From the NCBI GenBank assembly GCA_035048815.1, contig JAUCBN010000046.1:12192999-12256998 (forward strand): DNA of 64,000 bases, in the 5' to 3' direction. The translations under genes were made by a program, and so were the position numbers. Of the stretch, positions 25,516 through 36,575 are shown piece by piece; the first letter of the stretch is position 1; every line of letters begins with the position of its first letter. This DNA is from Abelmoschus esculentus. Lineage: Eukaryota; Streptophyta; Magnoliopsida; Malvales; Malvaceae. The notes below the pieces were generated by a model. That model saw only the letters and a list, made by a program, of their open reading frames with translations. It had not been told where the DNA came from and did no database searches.

Positions 25516-27158
25516 TCAAGACAGGAATCCATCCAAGAATGAATCATCTCTGGGTTCATCCTTGGCGAATACCCAGTCTGAGAATTGTGTTTGGTTCGTG
25601 TAGGAGATGGTCGGCTTTCCCAATCTTGAGAACCCGAAGCCACCTTCGTTGTGCTGCAGCATTTCCAAGGTAATCCCCGAGTTGGAGTAACTTATATTGT
25701 TAGGCTGACTGGGGATAGCTGAAGGCCTAATAGGCATGGCCATGGGAGCATTTGCATTTGCTGTCAAAGGCCTATTCATCGCATAGCTGGTTCCACGTGC
25801 AGCCGGAACATCATGGTTGTGCTTCCCTTCGTAAGTCGTTATCACGGCTCTCAAATCATGGGATGCTCGCTCGACATGTTTTTCTAACCGGACAATCTAT
25901 TGTCGTACATTTGTAGTAGCTCCTGCAGAAATTTGATGAATACAACAACAATTTTAGCTGCAGTTGAATAGAATGCAGTCAACTTCCTATCAGGACATGA
26001 TTGGGTGGAGAGGAAATGAAATTACCTTGGATTGGGGTTTCCCTTGACTACTTTCTGCCCATATTTCCTCCATCTATATCCATCGTCAAGAATGTCGATA
26101 CCACTCGTCGTCTGCACCACTATTTTCGGCTCTTTCACGGCCCTGTTACCGCAACCGATAATGCCCTCGTTTTCATTTTCGCCTTTCCTGCAAAAGAAAG
26201 CCTAAAACCATAAGCAAAAGCAGAGTGCAGACACACTAATGGTGAGAATCTGTTGTTTTTGTTTAGGCCAAGCTTACCATCTTTTTGAATCAGGTTCATT
26301 TTCATTGATGTCATCACCATTGGTATTACTTATCGACGAAGCTTGCTCGAACTCATCTTCTTCAATGGAACCCGACATCTCATCCTGCAACAGAAAGGAG
26401 CCGATCGATTGATCCGATATCTCGACCGAGTGTGACGACGACGAAGTCCGAGAACCTCTCGTTGATTGAGGCTTGGGATGGTTATGGCTACCCTTGTAAA
26501 CAATCTCCGTTATCTGTCCGTCGACCAAAGATCTCTCGACTTTCTTCTTCGTCGGACAATTCGGATACGTGCACTTGTAATAACTCCGTGGATTCTCACT
26601 CCCTTTCACTTGCTTCTGCCCATATTTTCTCCAATTATACCCGTCTTCAACCTTCCGGTTATGTACATACTGAGACATTTGCTGGTATTGTGAATCCATG
26701 TTAGTCAACTCGGGTTGTTGCTTCACGGCCTCACTGAAATCCCACGACGGTTGCTCCTCCACCGAGACCATGTCCGTCGACGATGTCGTCCTCGGCTGCT
26801 GCAGTTCGAGTACTTGGAAAGAGAAATCAAACGACTTGGGATTGGTTCCTTGTTGAGCAAGAAACTCGGTCGTATTCAGAGACGGAAAAATCTATAACAA
26901 AAATACAAGAGTTAATCACTTTTTATATATCAAGAAAATAGTGATTTAATTAGAGATGAGTAAGAAATAAGAACATACATTATTAGAAGTGGAGAAAAGA
27001 ACAAGCGAGTCCAGGAAACCAGTGGGGCTAAAAGCAGAAGAAGGAGAAACAAGAGCTTGAGAGATTGGTAACGAAGACGGAGCAAATGATTTGAAGTTTG
27101 GGATTTGAAGCGATGGCCAGGCGGCGGCGGCGGCGTGGTTAACATTGTCCATGTTCAT
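25516..27158 (-). CDS. WRKY33: Group I WRKY transcription factor, WRKY33 type, with a frameshift in the C-terminal WRKY domain
   Basis: Four minus-strand exons: 27158-26979, 26891-26278, 26187-26026 and 25922-25516. The start is the ATG giving MNMDNVNHAAAAA. The N-terminus has a Ser-Pro region (ALVSPSSAFSPTGFLDS), the MAP-kinase docking and phosphorylation area of this clade. Exon 2 encodes the first WRKY domain (WRKYGQKQVKG, then a CX4C and HXH zinc site). Exons 3 and 4 encode the second (RWRKYGQKVVKGNPNPR, then SYYKCTTIDCPVRK). The conserved intron splits that Arg codon. Just after this, at 25881-25885, there are five A residues (minus strand) where four would keep the frame. As written, translation stops about eight residues later and loses the zinc-binding histidines and the ~115-residue tail. 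Without the extra base the frame is clean to the stop at 25516. WRKY33 controls defence and camalexin genes through W-boxes. Either a base error or a real null allele. Confidence 0.88.
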
Positions 27159-27320
27159 GAAAGGAGGCAGAAACGACGGTCGGCCGAGAAACAACTGTAA
27201 ATTTTACGACGGTCCCCCAAACGAAAACTTGACGGCAATTATTGAAGACCCTGTCTTACTTTTCAATTTCCTGGATGATTTATGGTCGTTCCGATTGAGA
27301 ATGAGAAGTGCGTTGGTTTA

Positions 27321-27329
27321 TTATATATA
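27321..27329 (-). promoter_or_regulatory. Probable TATA box of the WRKY33-like gene
   Basis: TATATATAA on the minus strand, about 165 bases upstream of the start codon, leaving room for a leader of roughly 130 bases. Confidence 0.55.
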
Positions 27330-27381
27330 CTGTCTACTCTCCTCCATCTCCATGCTTCTTCTGAGAATCTAAAAGCAAAAT

Positions 27382-27426
27382 TTGACCGTGGAAAATAATT
27401 CCAAGTCAAACTATGTGGCTTTGACT
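27382..27426 (-). promoter_or_regulatory. W-box cluster upstream of the WRKY33-like gene
   Basis: Three W-boxes lie within 45 bases: TTGACC at 27382-27387, TTGACT on the minus strand at 27404-27409, and TTGACT at 27421-27426. They sit 50-100 bases upstream of the TATA box. Another TTGACC is at 27512-27517. W-boxes bind WRKY proteins, and WRKY33 is known to act on its own promoter, so feedback control is likely. Confidence 0.65.
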
Positions 27427-27627
27427 GGACTTCACCCATCTAATATATGGGTAAACTATACTAAATGAATCGAACGAACACAAATAATAATGTGTTAATT
27501 TTAAATTCCTTTTGACCATTTCTAACTCAACTCCTTTTTGTTAATTATGCTTATGCATTACAGTACTGTATTATATATATTCTCGTGATTCTTTCAAATT
27601 TATTTATACTTTATTTTGTACGAGTTA

Positions 27628-27740
27628 TCTAGCACAAATAGTTAAAAGAACGATCATTGTTCTTAAAGGTTATGGGTTCGAGCACTAATAATGACAGCAG
27701 AGTGATTGAGTGATCAATGTCAAATAATGGAGATTATATG
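27628..27740 (+). mobile_element. tRNA-derived SINE-like element, copy 1
   Basis: AATAGTTAAAAGAACGATCA followed by GGTTATGGGTTCGAGCAC, the latter close to the tRNA B box. It resembles the reverse complement of 31419-31575. Confidence 0.55.
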
Positions 27741-28512
27741 GTTTTTAGTATAAGCATTTAGAAATTAGGATTTAGGGTTGAAATTTAGAGTTTAGAATTA
27801 AAATTTATAATTTAAGATTTAAGGTTTAATGTAACATAATTATAGATTTAAAATTTAACCTATAAGCTCAAAATTTTATTAATAACTCTTAAATTTAAAA
27901 TTATTATACTTTAAACTTTAAATTATAAACTCTAAAACTAATTCAAACTTTATTTATATAAATACTTATGTATAAAATAATTATTAACTATCTTATGTAT
28001 AATAAATTGTCAAATTCCAAAGAAATTAATTTTTTCAATTATTTTCCATTTCGTCTGAGTGTGGGTTTATCCGATTAGCAGGTTTTGTGTCCTATTTGAC
28101 TCATTCCTTTGGTCATAATAGAGAAGTGTACTGCCTTTGTCTTGCTTGACCACGTCAGATATAGCTTTCAATTACTGTACCAGATAAATACGCAATGTAT
28201 ATGCACATTTTGTTTATTTTCTTCTATAAATTTAAATAATTTTCAACATTATCCAGTATATTTATTGATATTTAATTTATTAATTAATTAATTTAAATAA
28301 AATATTCAAAAATTTATTATAAAATAATATTTTTCACACAAAATGTAACAATATTTATACTTAATTATAATTGAACAAACGTTGATGATCGGTAAAATCT
28401 AATAATTAGTAATAAATATAAATTTTGATCCTTTCATCAAATGGAATGACACCAATTTTATAAACGTTTTGGTTTGTATTTATATATAATATACATTAAT
28501 GTCTATTGAGAA

Positions 28513-28762
28513 GAGAGATGATATCATGGGCCCAGTTTGTCACGTCATCTGTATTTCTAATCAATAAAAATTACTCATTTCATCACTAGTCATTCATGAC
28601 ATTAATCTAATTTTTAAAAAATATATTTTTAAATAACATGAAAAAATGAGTGAAGATTCATTGATTGAAAAAAAATGATTTGAAAGATAGTAGTAAAGTG
28701 TATGGTTATGATTGAATGAGATGATTACTGATGTGGTAAGTCAGGCCCGTAATATAATTTCT
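28513..28762. mobile_element. MULE-type MITE (GAGAAATTATATCATG family), copy 4
   Basis: Left end GAGAGATGATATCATGGG and right end CCCGTAATATAATTTCTT are inverted forms of the family termini. Confidence 0.7.
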
Positions 28763-28939
28763 TATAGTATTACTATTTTTTTTAATTATTTAATAATATA
28801 TGCATTTTTATAAATAAAATAATTTAAATTCGGGTCTTTTAGGATAAATATCTACATTAAATAAGTTTCTTTTGTTTAAGGTTGTGTAGAAATCAAGAGA
28901 AACTTATCGGACCCGTTCAAATATTTTTGATCGACATTA

Positions 28940-29195
28940 AAGAGTATATCACAGGTCATTCTCATCACGTCATTCATGGAACTAATCAATTAAAGGTGTC
29001 TATTTAATTAATTTTTTTACCTCATCGTTTTAACAAGCGATTTTTTACTAATATTTATTATAAATTAAATTTAAAACTAGTTTTATAAGTGAAGATACTT
29101 GATAAAAAAGATGAGGTAAAAAATTAATTAAATTGATGCATTTGATCGATTGATCTCGTGAATGACGTGACAGAATGACTCATGATATAATTTCT
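28940..29195. mobile_element. MULE-type MITE (GAGAAATTATATCATG family), copy 5
   Basis: Left AAGAGTATATCACAGGTCA and right TGACTCATGATATAATTTCT are inverted. Internal arms include GAATGACGTGACAG and its counterpart. The flanks TCGACATTA and TCGACGGTA may be a diverged 9-bp duplication. Confidence 0.72.
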
Positions 29196-29434
29196 CGACG
29201 GTAAATAGTAGACTAGTAGTTTAAATTAAAATTAGAGTTTTTAATTAATATTAGAGATTTAATCGGTCAAATATGTTAAGTTAGATATTTGATGAATAAT
29301 TAATTAAAATAGCAAATTATGGTAAAACTTCTAATTTAAAAAAAAAAACTATTAATAAGATTTTTTTATTTAACTAATAAAAATATTTTTAAAATTAGAG
29401 AGATTTTTGATATAATAATTATAAATACATTTTA

Positions 29435-29435
<1 letters not shown>

Positions 29436-29505
<70 letters not shown>
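29436..29505. repeat. (ATT)n directly followed by (AAT)n, a palindromic microsatellite
   Basis: About 13 ATT units pass straight into about 10 AAT units. The two halves are complementary and could form a hairpin of about 30 base pairs. Confidence 0.92.
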
Positions 29506-29506
<1 letters not shown>

Positions 29507-30103
29507 CTTCAAATAATCTAAATTTAACATTTTCTATTTTAATTCTTCACCCACACATATTTACATTGTGATATTTATAAATTATTTTTTATTTTTATTC
29601 CCATACATTTATGTTTGTATTTATATTTAATAAATAATTAAATTATATTAAAAGCAATTATATAAATAATAAATTAATATATAAAATCTTCGAATATAAT
29701 TAGTAATTTTATATTAAAAAATTATTTTTCATAATCTAATTAATATTAATAAATAAAAAATATCAATAATTAATAAACCATTTAAATAAGTTTAGAATAT
29801 AATCATTATTTTTGTGAGCAAGTATTTTCTACATACACAACACCTCAGACTTGAGATTTACTTAAATAAAATCAAATTGCTTACTATTTAAATCAACACT
29901 TGATATTTAATATAAACATCTATTTTTTTCATATTTTAAAGTTTTTGCGCATATTTTGAATTTTTTTATATCCATATATACACATATATTTCTTTAAATT
30001 TTTTTCTATCTAATATAATATCATAAAAAAATAAAAGATTCAATTGTAACTTAAAAATTGATTCCTCATTACTAAAGATTTTAAGTTTTTCAAGTTACTT
30101 AAA

Positions 30104-30195
30104 TTTTTATTTTATAACTCAATCATTCATTTAATTTTTTAAATCAAATTTTTTATTTTATAACTCAATCATTCATTTAATTTTTTAAATCAAAT
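30104..30195. repeat. Two tandem copies of a 46-bp unit
   Basis: The segment containing TTATAACTCAATCATTCATT is repeated at a 46-base offset with no clear change. Confidence 0.85.
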
Positions 30196-30315
30196 TTATG
30201 AAATGAGCCAAGTCGATTCCAATTTTTCGTTTCCATTTAAGTAAAAATATTTTTTTACCCAGAGTCTAAATTTTGTTCACCCCTATTCCATTAACATAAA
30301 TATTTTTTGCTACAC

Positions 30316-30420
30316 GAATCATCTAGCTTCAGTGATTAAGGAAACGTTTGTTGTTTCTATAGGTTACAGATTCGAATATACTCTCGAACAGATATTACCT
30401 AACTGATTAAAAAATATATA
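30316..30420 (+). mobile_element. tRNA-derived SINE-like element, copy 2
   Basis: TCTAGCTTCAGTGATTAAGG (A-box-like) followed about 30 bases later by AGATTCGAATA (B-box-like). It is diverged from the other copies. Confidence 0.5.
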
Positions 30421-30559
30421 TTTTTTGCTCAAATGGATTTTCCCTAAAGATCATAATTCAACATTGTTCCTGCGTCTAAAGACAACATTAACAGACCAAC
30501 TTGTGATTGATAAACACATGTTTTTCTTAAACAAAAAAAAACACTATTTATGGGGAAAA

Positions 30560-32344
30560 TTACAAAAGAAACAGGGGGAAAAAATGTTACAGCACAGGAA
30601 CATTCAGCGAGACAAAACAGCCATCACAACCATGTGGACCCTGCACATAAGCAGAACATACATTACTTTCCATACAAAGGATTAAAAATGTTCATCATGC
30701 ATACATAATGCAATACAACAGCAGCAGCAAGGACGGCGACGATCATCTATGATCCAAACACGACGCACTGGTGGCAGTAACTAAAAGCAATATAGGTAAA
30801 GTGAGCCTCTCTCTAACGTAATGAATGCAAGATGTTGGGACCGATTAAACGTGATAAATACGAATCAAAATGACCTTTCTACCTAGTTTATTAGAAGCTT
30901 TACAGATGTGAACTTAGATTCCGCTCTGTAGTTTAGCCCCGAGACCCACTTAAGCAAGGGTGGAAATGCAAGGACAAACACATAAAAGCAGCTGCACACT
31001 ACCTGAGCAGCTCAAAAGTAGCTTTAGCTCGAACGTGTTGAGATCTCTAATGCATGAAGTCAAGTTTGGGATCAAATAGGCTTGTTAGTAACAAGTAAAC
31101 CTACTTGATCAAGCATATTAATGAGCCAGACCAGTACATGAAAGATCTTAGCTCGACCTATCAAGTTATCACGACTAAAACCAGTTACACCCCTTTTGGT
31201 ACATTCCTCGAAAGAAAGAGAGAATATGAGTTAGCTAGCTCATAAAACGAGTCAAGTAATCGAGGTTCTTGCCATTCATCTCTAATTCCTATTCATATCA
31301 ACCTAGCAAAAGCACCCTAAAAGTGAGATGAGAAAAATAAATCGCCATCTGTGGCTGGTTCAAACACAAGAATAAGCGTCACCAAACCACATAAAACAAA
31401 CATCTTTCTTTTTTGATTCAGCTATACAATGATTAAATAGTATTTGTTCTAGTATATACACTCAACTATTGGACATTGATTGCTCAATCACCATGCTGAC
31501 ATTACTGGTGCTCGAAACCCATGACCTCTAGGAACAACAATCGTTCCTTTAACCACTGAAGCTAGTTGGTTCGTGCAAAACAAACATCTTCTAACAGAAG
31601 AAAAGTAATTTAAGTCAAATAATTGTTTAGACTGATCATCTCCAAACCTAAGATATAAATGGTTTCATCACCCAAATTACACAATTCTAAGTTTGTGACA
31701 GGAAATGCTTGTTCTTGTGCTACAACTATCCTGGGGATTCTATTTCTATCCAAAACAATGCACAGATTTAGGTGAATTTGTGGCAAATAATATGAAATAA
31801 CTAGCATGAAAAAGCACTCGGTTCTATTCTACTAAAGAGTAAAGAGTATATTTCAAAAAACAAAAAGAGTAAAGAGTAAAGCCAGCTTGGAATGCACAGA
31901 TTTCTACCATCTATGGTACGAGAGAAACATGCGACTACATGGGAGAGGAAAGGGTAGATAAGAGCAAGCTTTATTTGAAGAGAAACTACGTATTGTTCAT
32001 GATAGGATATCAGGTTCCATAAAACGTGTCGGTAATCACTTAAATAACCAATTATGCAAGAAAGATGTAAATTTGTACCAGATCCATGCTCCAATATTAC
32101 AAAAAAGGACCAGGTACAAGCCTACGGATATAAAATGTTAAATCTAAATGCGATTTTTTTACAATGTTCAGTGTAGCGAAAAATGCGAGTTGAGCAAAAA
32201 AAGACCAAAGGAGAACAATAAGGCACTCTAAAACTTTGAAAATTAGGATTGTTCTTATAATAATATTCACTAAGAGCAGTGCAATAAGACACTTACAGTT
32301 CTAAATGTTCAAAATGCAGAGACCAAAGTATGTTAACTCAAGAA
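30560..32344 (-). other. Possible transcribed non-coding region downstream of the Sel1-repeat gene
   Basis: The DNA is less AT-rich than the surrounding intergenic sequence and has no long frame. On the minus strand there is a splice acceptor-like TTGCTTTTAG near 30781, a following exon-like GC-rich stretch, and an AATAAA signal near 30890. An alternative 3' UTR of the Sel1-repeat gene, or a long non-coding RNA, would fit. A SINE-like element occupies part of it. Confidence 0.35.
31419..31575 (-). mobile_element. tRNA-derived SINE-like element, copy 3
   Basis: On the minus strand: CTAGCTTCAGTGGTTAAAGG (A-box-like), then GTCATGGGTTTCGAGCACC (B-box-like), then a shared tail ending in TACTAGAACAAATACTAT. 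This is the best preserved copy in the window. Confidence 0.65.
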
Positions 32345-33065
32345 TCACCCGTGAGTCGTGACTTCATCCGAATCGGAATCACTTGCATTATAACCTGATA
32401 AATACTCAGAACAAACAAAGACAATCAATTATGAACTATAAATTATCAGTTAACAATTACAAGGTGATGAAGATATTGGCATTTACAGAGGTGAACCTGG
32501 ATGTTTATCACTGACTTTCCAAACCGAAGATCGCAGCCTCGATGCCCTTGTCATCCAAATTCTTCCCTATAATCCCAATATACCAAAGCAATGCCAACGT
32601 TAATTAGAAGAAACAAAATAAGAAATAAGATAAAAGAATGAAAAACTCTGTTGGTGCTTTAAGTTAATCTTGGAACCTAACAAAAAAAAAAAAAAAAAGC
32701 TTGAAATTTCTCTTCACCTAGTAATGGAATTTAAACAGCAAAATGGCAAATTTTCAGAATTCTTCAATGGAATTTTGTACATTCTCCAAAGCAATCAAAA
32801 CAGCATAGCATGAACCCTAAACCCCATGCAAAATGAAACAAAAAGAAGAAACCTTTAGGAATTCAATAAGAGGAGAAAGAAAAGAGAATACCTTTTGGGC
32901 ATCTCGGGCAACCCCATAGCCGCTGTAATACATTTGACCGACGAGAACCTGCATGTTAACGTCCCCGGCTTTGGCTTCCTTGAGACTGTCTTTGAACCAA
33001 CGGTTTACGCAATCGGAGACAACCTCGGAGAGAGGTAGGCGTTGACTTGCGCTGGAGCTCTCCAT
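32345..33065 (-). CDS. Small Sel1-repeat (TPR-like) protein
   Basis: Three minus-strand exons: 33065-32892, 32566-32497 and 32394-32345. GT-AG junctions in matching phases give 97 residues. Residues about 35-75 form a single Sel1-like repeat, with VLVGQMYYSGYGVARDAQKG as its core; the middle is basic (RASRLRSS) and the C-terminus acidic (SDSDSDE). Homologues of the same size are widespread in plants and usually annotated as TPR-like or uncharacterised proteins; I know of no assigned function. Sel1 repeats usually mediate protein contacts. The start is the first ATG in frame, followed by a Ser-rich stretch. The exon-intron pattern and the conserved ending make this a real gene rather than a chance frame. 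Confidence 0.88.
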
Positions 33066-34315
33066 CTTCTTCTTGCGATTGGGTTTTTCTTCACTTATAC
33101 TCCGCGGCTGCGGCTGCGGCTGCGGGTTTGTTTTTTTCCGCTGCCTTGAGGGCGGTGACTTTTGCGAGATGTTGAAGCTTGTTGGTTGCGCTGGGCAGGG
33201 ATTTTCCCATAAATTGACTTTTCTCTTGGGTACTCATTAAACTTTTTTTAATATTCTTAAATATATGGTAATATTTGTTTGTTTTTATGAATTATTAAAA
33301 ATTATTATATTATATAAATAAATAGTTTGAATTCAGTCTTTTAAAAGAATAATAATTTTGGTGTTAAAAATTTACTTGTTTTTAATAATTGTACTAATTA
33401 TTGGAATAATTATTTTTTAGTATATATTTATTCATTAATTTAAAAAAATTCGATAAAGTTATTTATATTTTTAATCCGTAGACTTCTGATTTTTGAGGTA
33501 TTTGTTTCCTTTAAATTTTGAGAGAAGTTTTTTTGATAAATTATATATGAGTTCAAATGAAACAATTATGATTTTTTAAAATTATTTAAAATAAAATATC
33601 AATTATAATAAATTATATTTTAATACATAAATTGCGTAAAAAATACACAATCCTTTAACTTTGAGGGAAAATTGATTTAGTCCAATAAAAATAATAAATT
33701 ATTTAAATAATTTCTATATTATTATTTTACTTTTATTTTATCTTCAATTTAACCTTAAAAATTTAAAAAAATCACTTAATTAAGATCTTGAACCAAAAAA
33801 ATAATAATTAATTAAACTCTTGAATTAAGAAATTAAATTAATTAAGCCCTTTTGACCAATTTTTATTACAAAATTTTGACAGTTTTTTTTTCAGATATTA
33901 TCAGCACATGATTACAATTGTACCATGTTGTATTTATTAAAAAAATCAAAAAGTATTTTTTATAAATTTTATAAGTTATTTTAGAATTTTGAAAATTTTT
34001 GAAAATTTTTAAATAAAAAAAATTCTAAAAATTATCAAGTGAAAACACTGTGACACGTTGCACTACAATAATGGATCAAAAAATTGTTAAAATTTAATGA
34101 TCAAAATTTATCATATGGCTTAATTGAATCAATTTCTTAGTTTAATGGCTTAATTGATTCAATTTCTTGATTTAAAGGGTTAATTACATACAATTTTTTA
34201 AGGGTTTAATTAATTTTTTTAAAAGCTTAAGGGTTTCTTTGACCTTTAAGCTAAATTTTTATAAAAAGTATAAACTATAAGAAAGTATATTAAAAATATC
34301 ATACATACACTATTA

Positions 34316-35065
34316 GAGTGTGTTTGGTTCACGGAAAAGATGATTACCTTTGGGAATAAGATTACTGGAATATATCATGTACTGGGAATGTTATATTACC
34401 ATATTTAGTTTGTTTAACAAGAATGTAAATGTAAGTTGACAATGTTTGGTTGGAGGAATATAAAGTACTTTTTTACCAAAATGTCTTTATGATATATTTT
34501 ATTTCTAAATTAATTAAACTTTTATTGTAAATAAAAATATTTAAATAAAAATTCATAAGAGAAATTTTCTATTTAACATAATTTTAATATAATTAATATT
34601 AAAAAGTTATATTTTTAAATAATTTTTATAAATATTATATTTATAAAAAAATTATAGTGAATTTTTAAATTCATGTAAAAATATTAATATAATTAATATT
34701 AGAAATTTATATTTTTAAATAATTTTATAAATATTATAATTTTAAAAATTACTGTGAATTTTAAACATAATTTCAACAGGGTTTACTATATAGGTAATAT
34801 GACTTGTAATTTATGTATTTTTTAACCCTTTATACCTATGTAGGTATTCAGGCTTATTTGAATAAAAAAATGCTACTGTAAGAAATTGTCTAATACCTAA
34901 CAAATACAAGGAAATAACATTCCGGGAAAACACCTCAAAAAACGCTACTGTAGGGAATGTGTTATTACCCTTACTCAGGAATATATCTGAACCAAACATG
35001 GGTATGTGATTCCGGAAAAGATTATTCCCTCCGGTAATAATCTTTTCCACGAACCAAACACACCC
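34316..35065. mobile_element. Tourist-type (PIF/Harbinger) MITE
   Basis: Ends GAGTGTGTTTGGTTCACGG and, in complement, GGGTGTGTTTGGTTCGTGG are inverted. It is flanked by TTA on both sides (34313-34315 and 35066-35068), the usual target of this superfamily. It is 750 bp and non-coding. Confidence 0.85.
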
Positions 35066-35489
35066 TTAGAGGTGATGTCATTGAAGGACAAACACTTACA
35101 AAAAAAAAATCAATACAAAAACACGAAATGAGAAACGAGAAAGAAAGTTTCTTTAGAAAAATAGTGAAAAGATGAAATTTTAAAATTTTAAGGATTAAAT
35201 AAAAATAAAATAATAGTTTAAAGATTATTTAAGTAATTTATTTTTATTATGTTAAATTAATTTTCTTGTTAAAGTTTAATCAGAATAAACGTATCAATGA
35301 TGAAAAGTTTTATAGATCAAAACATAACTATATAAAAAAAATGATTATTTTAACTCATAATATAATTATATCGGACTGTTCAATATTAAGGGCTAGCCGG
35401 GCTCAATGAAACCACTAAGTTGTAATGTTCGGGCCTGGACTTTTTTAGATACCCAAGGGCAAACAAAAATAATGTTTGAACTTTTTTAA

Positions 35490-35959
35490 GGGTAAACTAT
35501 ATAAATAGTCACTGAACATTTAGGATAGATTTATTTTAGTTACTGAATTTTTAAAATATTTAATAAGATCATTTAATTTTTAGTTCGCATTTGATAAGGA
35601 CACTTAACTTTTAATTAGCATTCGATATAATTCCTACCATTAAAATTTTCGTTAAAATAGATTCTTTCTTAATAAAAATGGGCAAATTACAATAATAATC
35701 ACTCAACTTTCATTTTACTCCTATTTTGGTTACTAAATTTTTTAATCATAAACAAGGTGAAACTTGTGAAATATATTTATTAAAAAAAATCAATTTTAAT
35801 GAAAATTTTAACGGTACAAACCGTATCGAATGCGAATTAAAAATTAAGTAACCTTATCAAATATGAACTAAAAATTGAGTGATCTTATCGAATATTTTAA
35901 AGTTCAGTGACCAAAATAAATCTAACCTAAATGTTCTGTGAATATTTATGTAGTTTACT
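35490..35959. mobile_element. Inverted-repeat element (GGTAAACTATATAAATAGT ends)
   Basis: The left ~60 bases are matched in inverse by the right end (GTGAATATTTATGTAGTTTAC). Further inverted similarity (TTTGATAAGG with its counterpart) runs inside. It is non-coding and no target duplication was identified. Confidence 0.72.
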
Positions 35960-36027
35960 TTTTTTTTTAAATTAAACCCGTAATTAATTTTACAATAATT
36001 AACAATGAATTCAAATGTTTTTTTAAT

Positions 36028-36575
36028 GGCATAAAGATAATTTTAACCCTTAACGTTATGATTTTTATCATTTAACCTTTATTTTTTTAAGATAAATTTA
36101 GTCCTTAACCTATATCTTTTTTTACAAATATCTTATTTTTTTAACTAGCATAATGATTAGATAATTAAAAAATTAATGATAATGATATGTCATATATATG
36201 TAGAATGATATTTAAGATTTGAGAATGCTTAGTAGCCTTTTATTTTAGATTTAATTAATTTTTAATATTTTATTTAAATTTTAATTGTTTTATATTTTAT
36301 GTTAGAACAAAATTATATTTTATATGTATATATTTATCAGTATCGTAAAAAAATTTAACGATAATAACATGTTATATATATGTAGAATGAGGCTAGATAT
36401 CATGTTATTTAAAATATATTATCACATATATATGACATATGAATATCGTTAAATTTTTAACAGTCTAATCATTATGTTAGTTAAAAAAATAAATTATTTA
36501 TCAAAAATACATAGATTAAAGATTAAATTTATCTTTATAAAAATTATAAACGCTAAAAAGTTAAAATTATCTTTA
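36028..36575. mobile_element. Inverted-repeat MITE close upstream of a gene
   Basis: Left AAAGATAATTTTAACCCTTA and right TTAAAATTATCTTTA are inverted. The right half matches 42948-43278. It ends about 230 bases before the start codon at 36805, so it lies in the proximal promoter. Confidence 0.75.

Larger units (their letters stand above)
27430..32344. other. Gene-poor interval between WRKY33 and the Sel1-repeat gene
   Basis: Contains SINE-like copies (27628-27740, 30316-30420, 31419-31575), two MULE-type MITEs (28513-28762, 28940-29195), a palindromic ATT/AAT microsatellite (29436-29505) and a 46-bp tandem duplication (30104-30195). From about 30560 to 32344 the base composition rises towards that of transcribed DNA without a coding frame. 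Confidence 0.6.

Noticed and set aside
25337..25603. Plus-strand frame of 88 codons between CASPL4B1 and WRKY33
   Set aside because: It overlaps the end of the WRKY coding region on the other strand and the WRKY 3' UTR, and has no recognisable domain.
27628..27700. Possible tRNA gene
   Set aside because: A and B box-like motifs are present, but no cloverleaf forms and the sequence recurs with a non-tRNA tail, so a SINE-like element is the better reading.
31801..32094. 97-codon minus-strand frame
   Set aside because: Its protein has no domain and odd composition; more likely untranslated sequence or chance.
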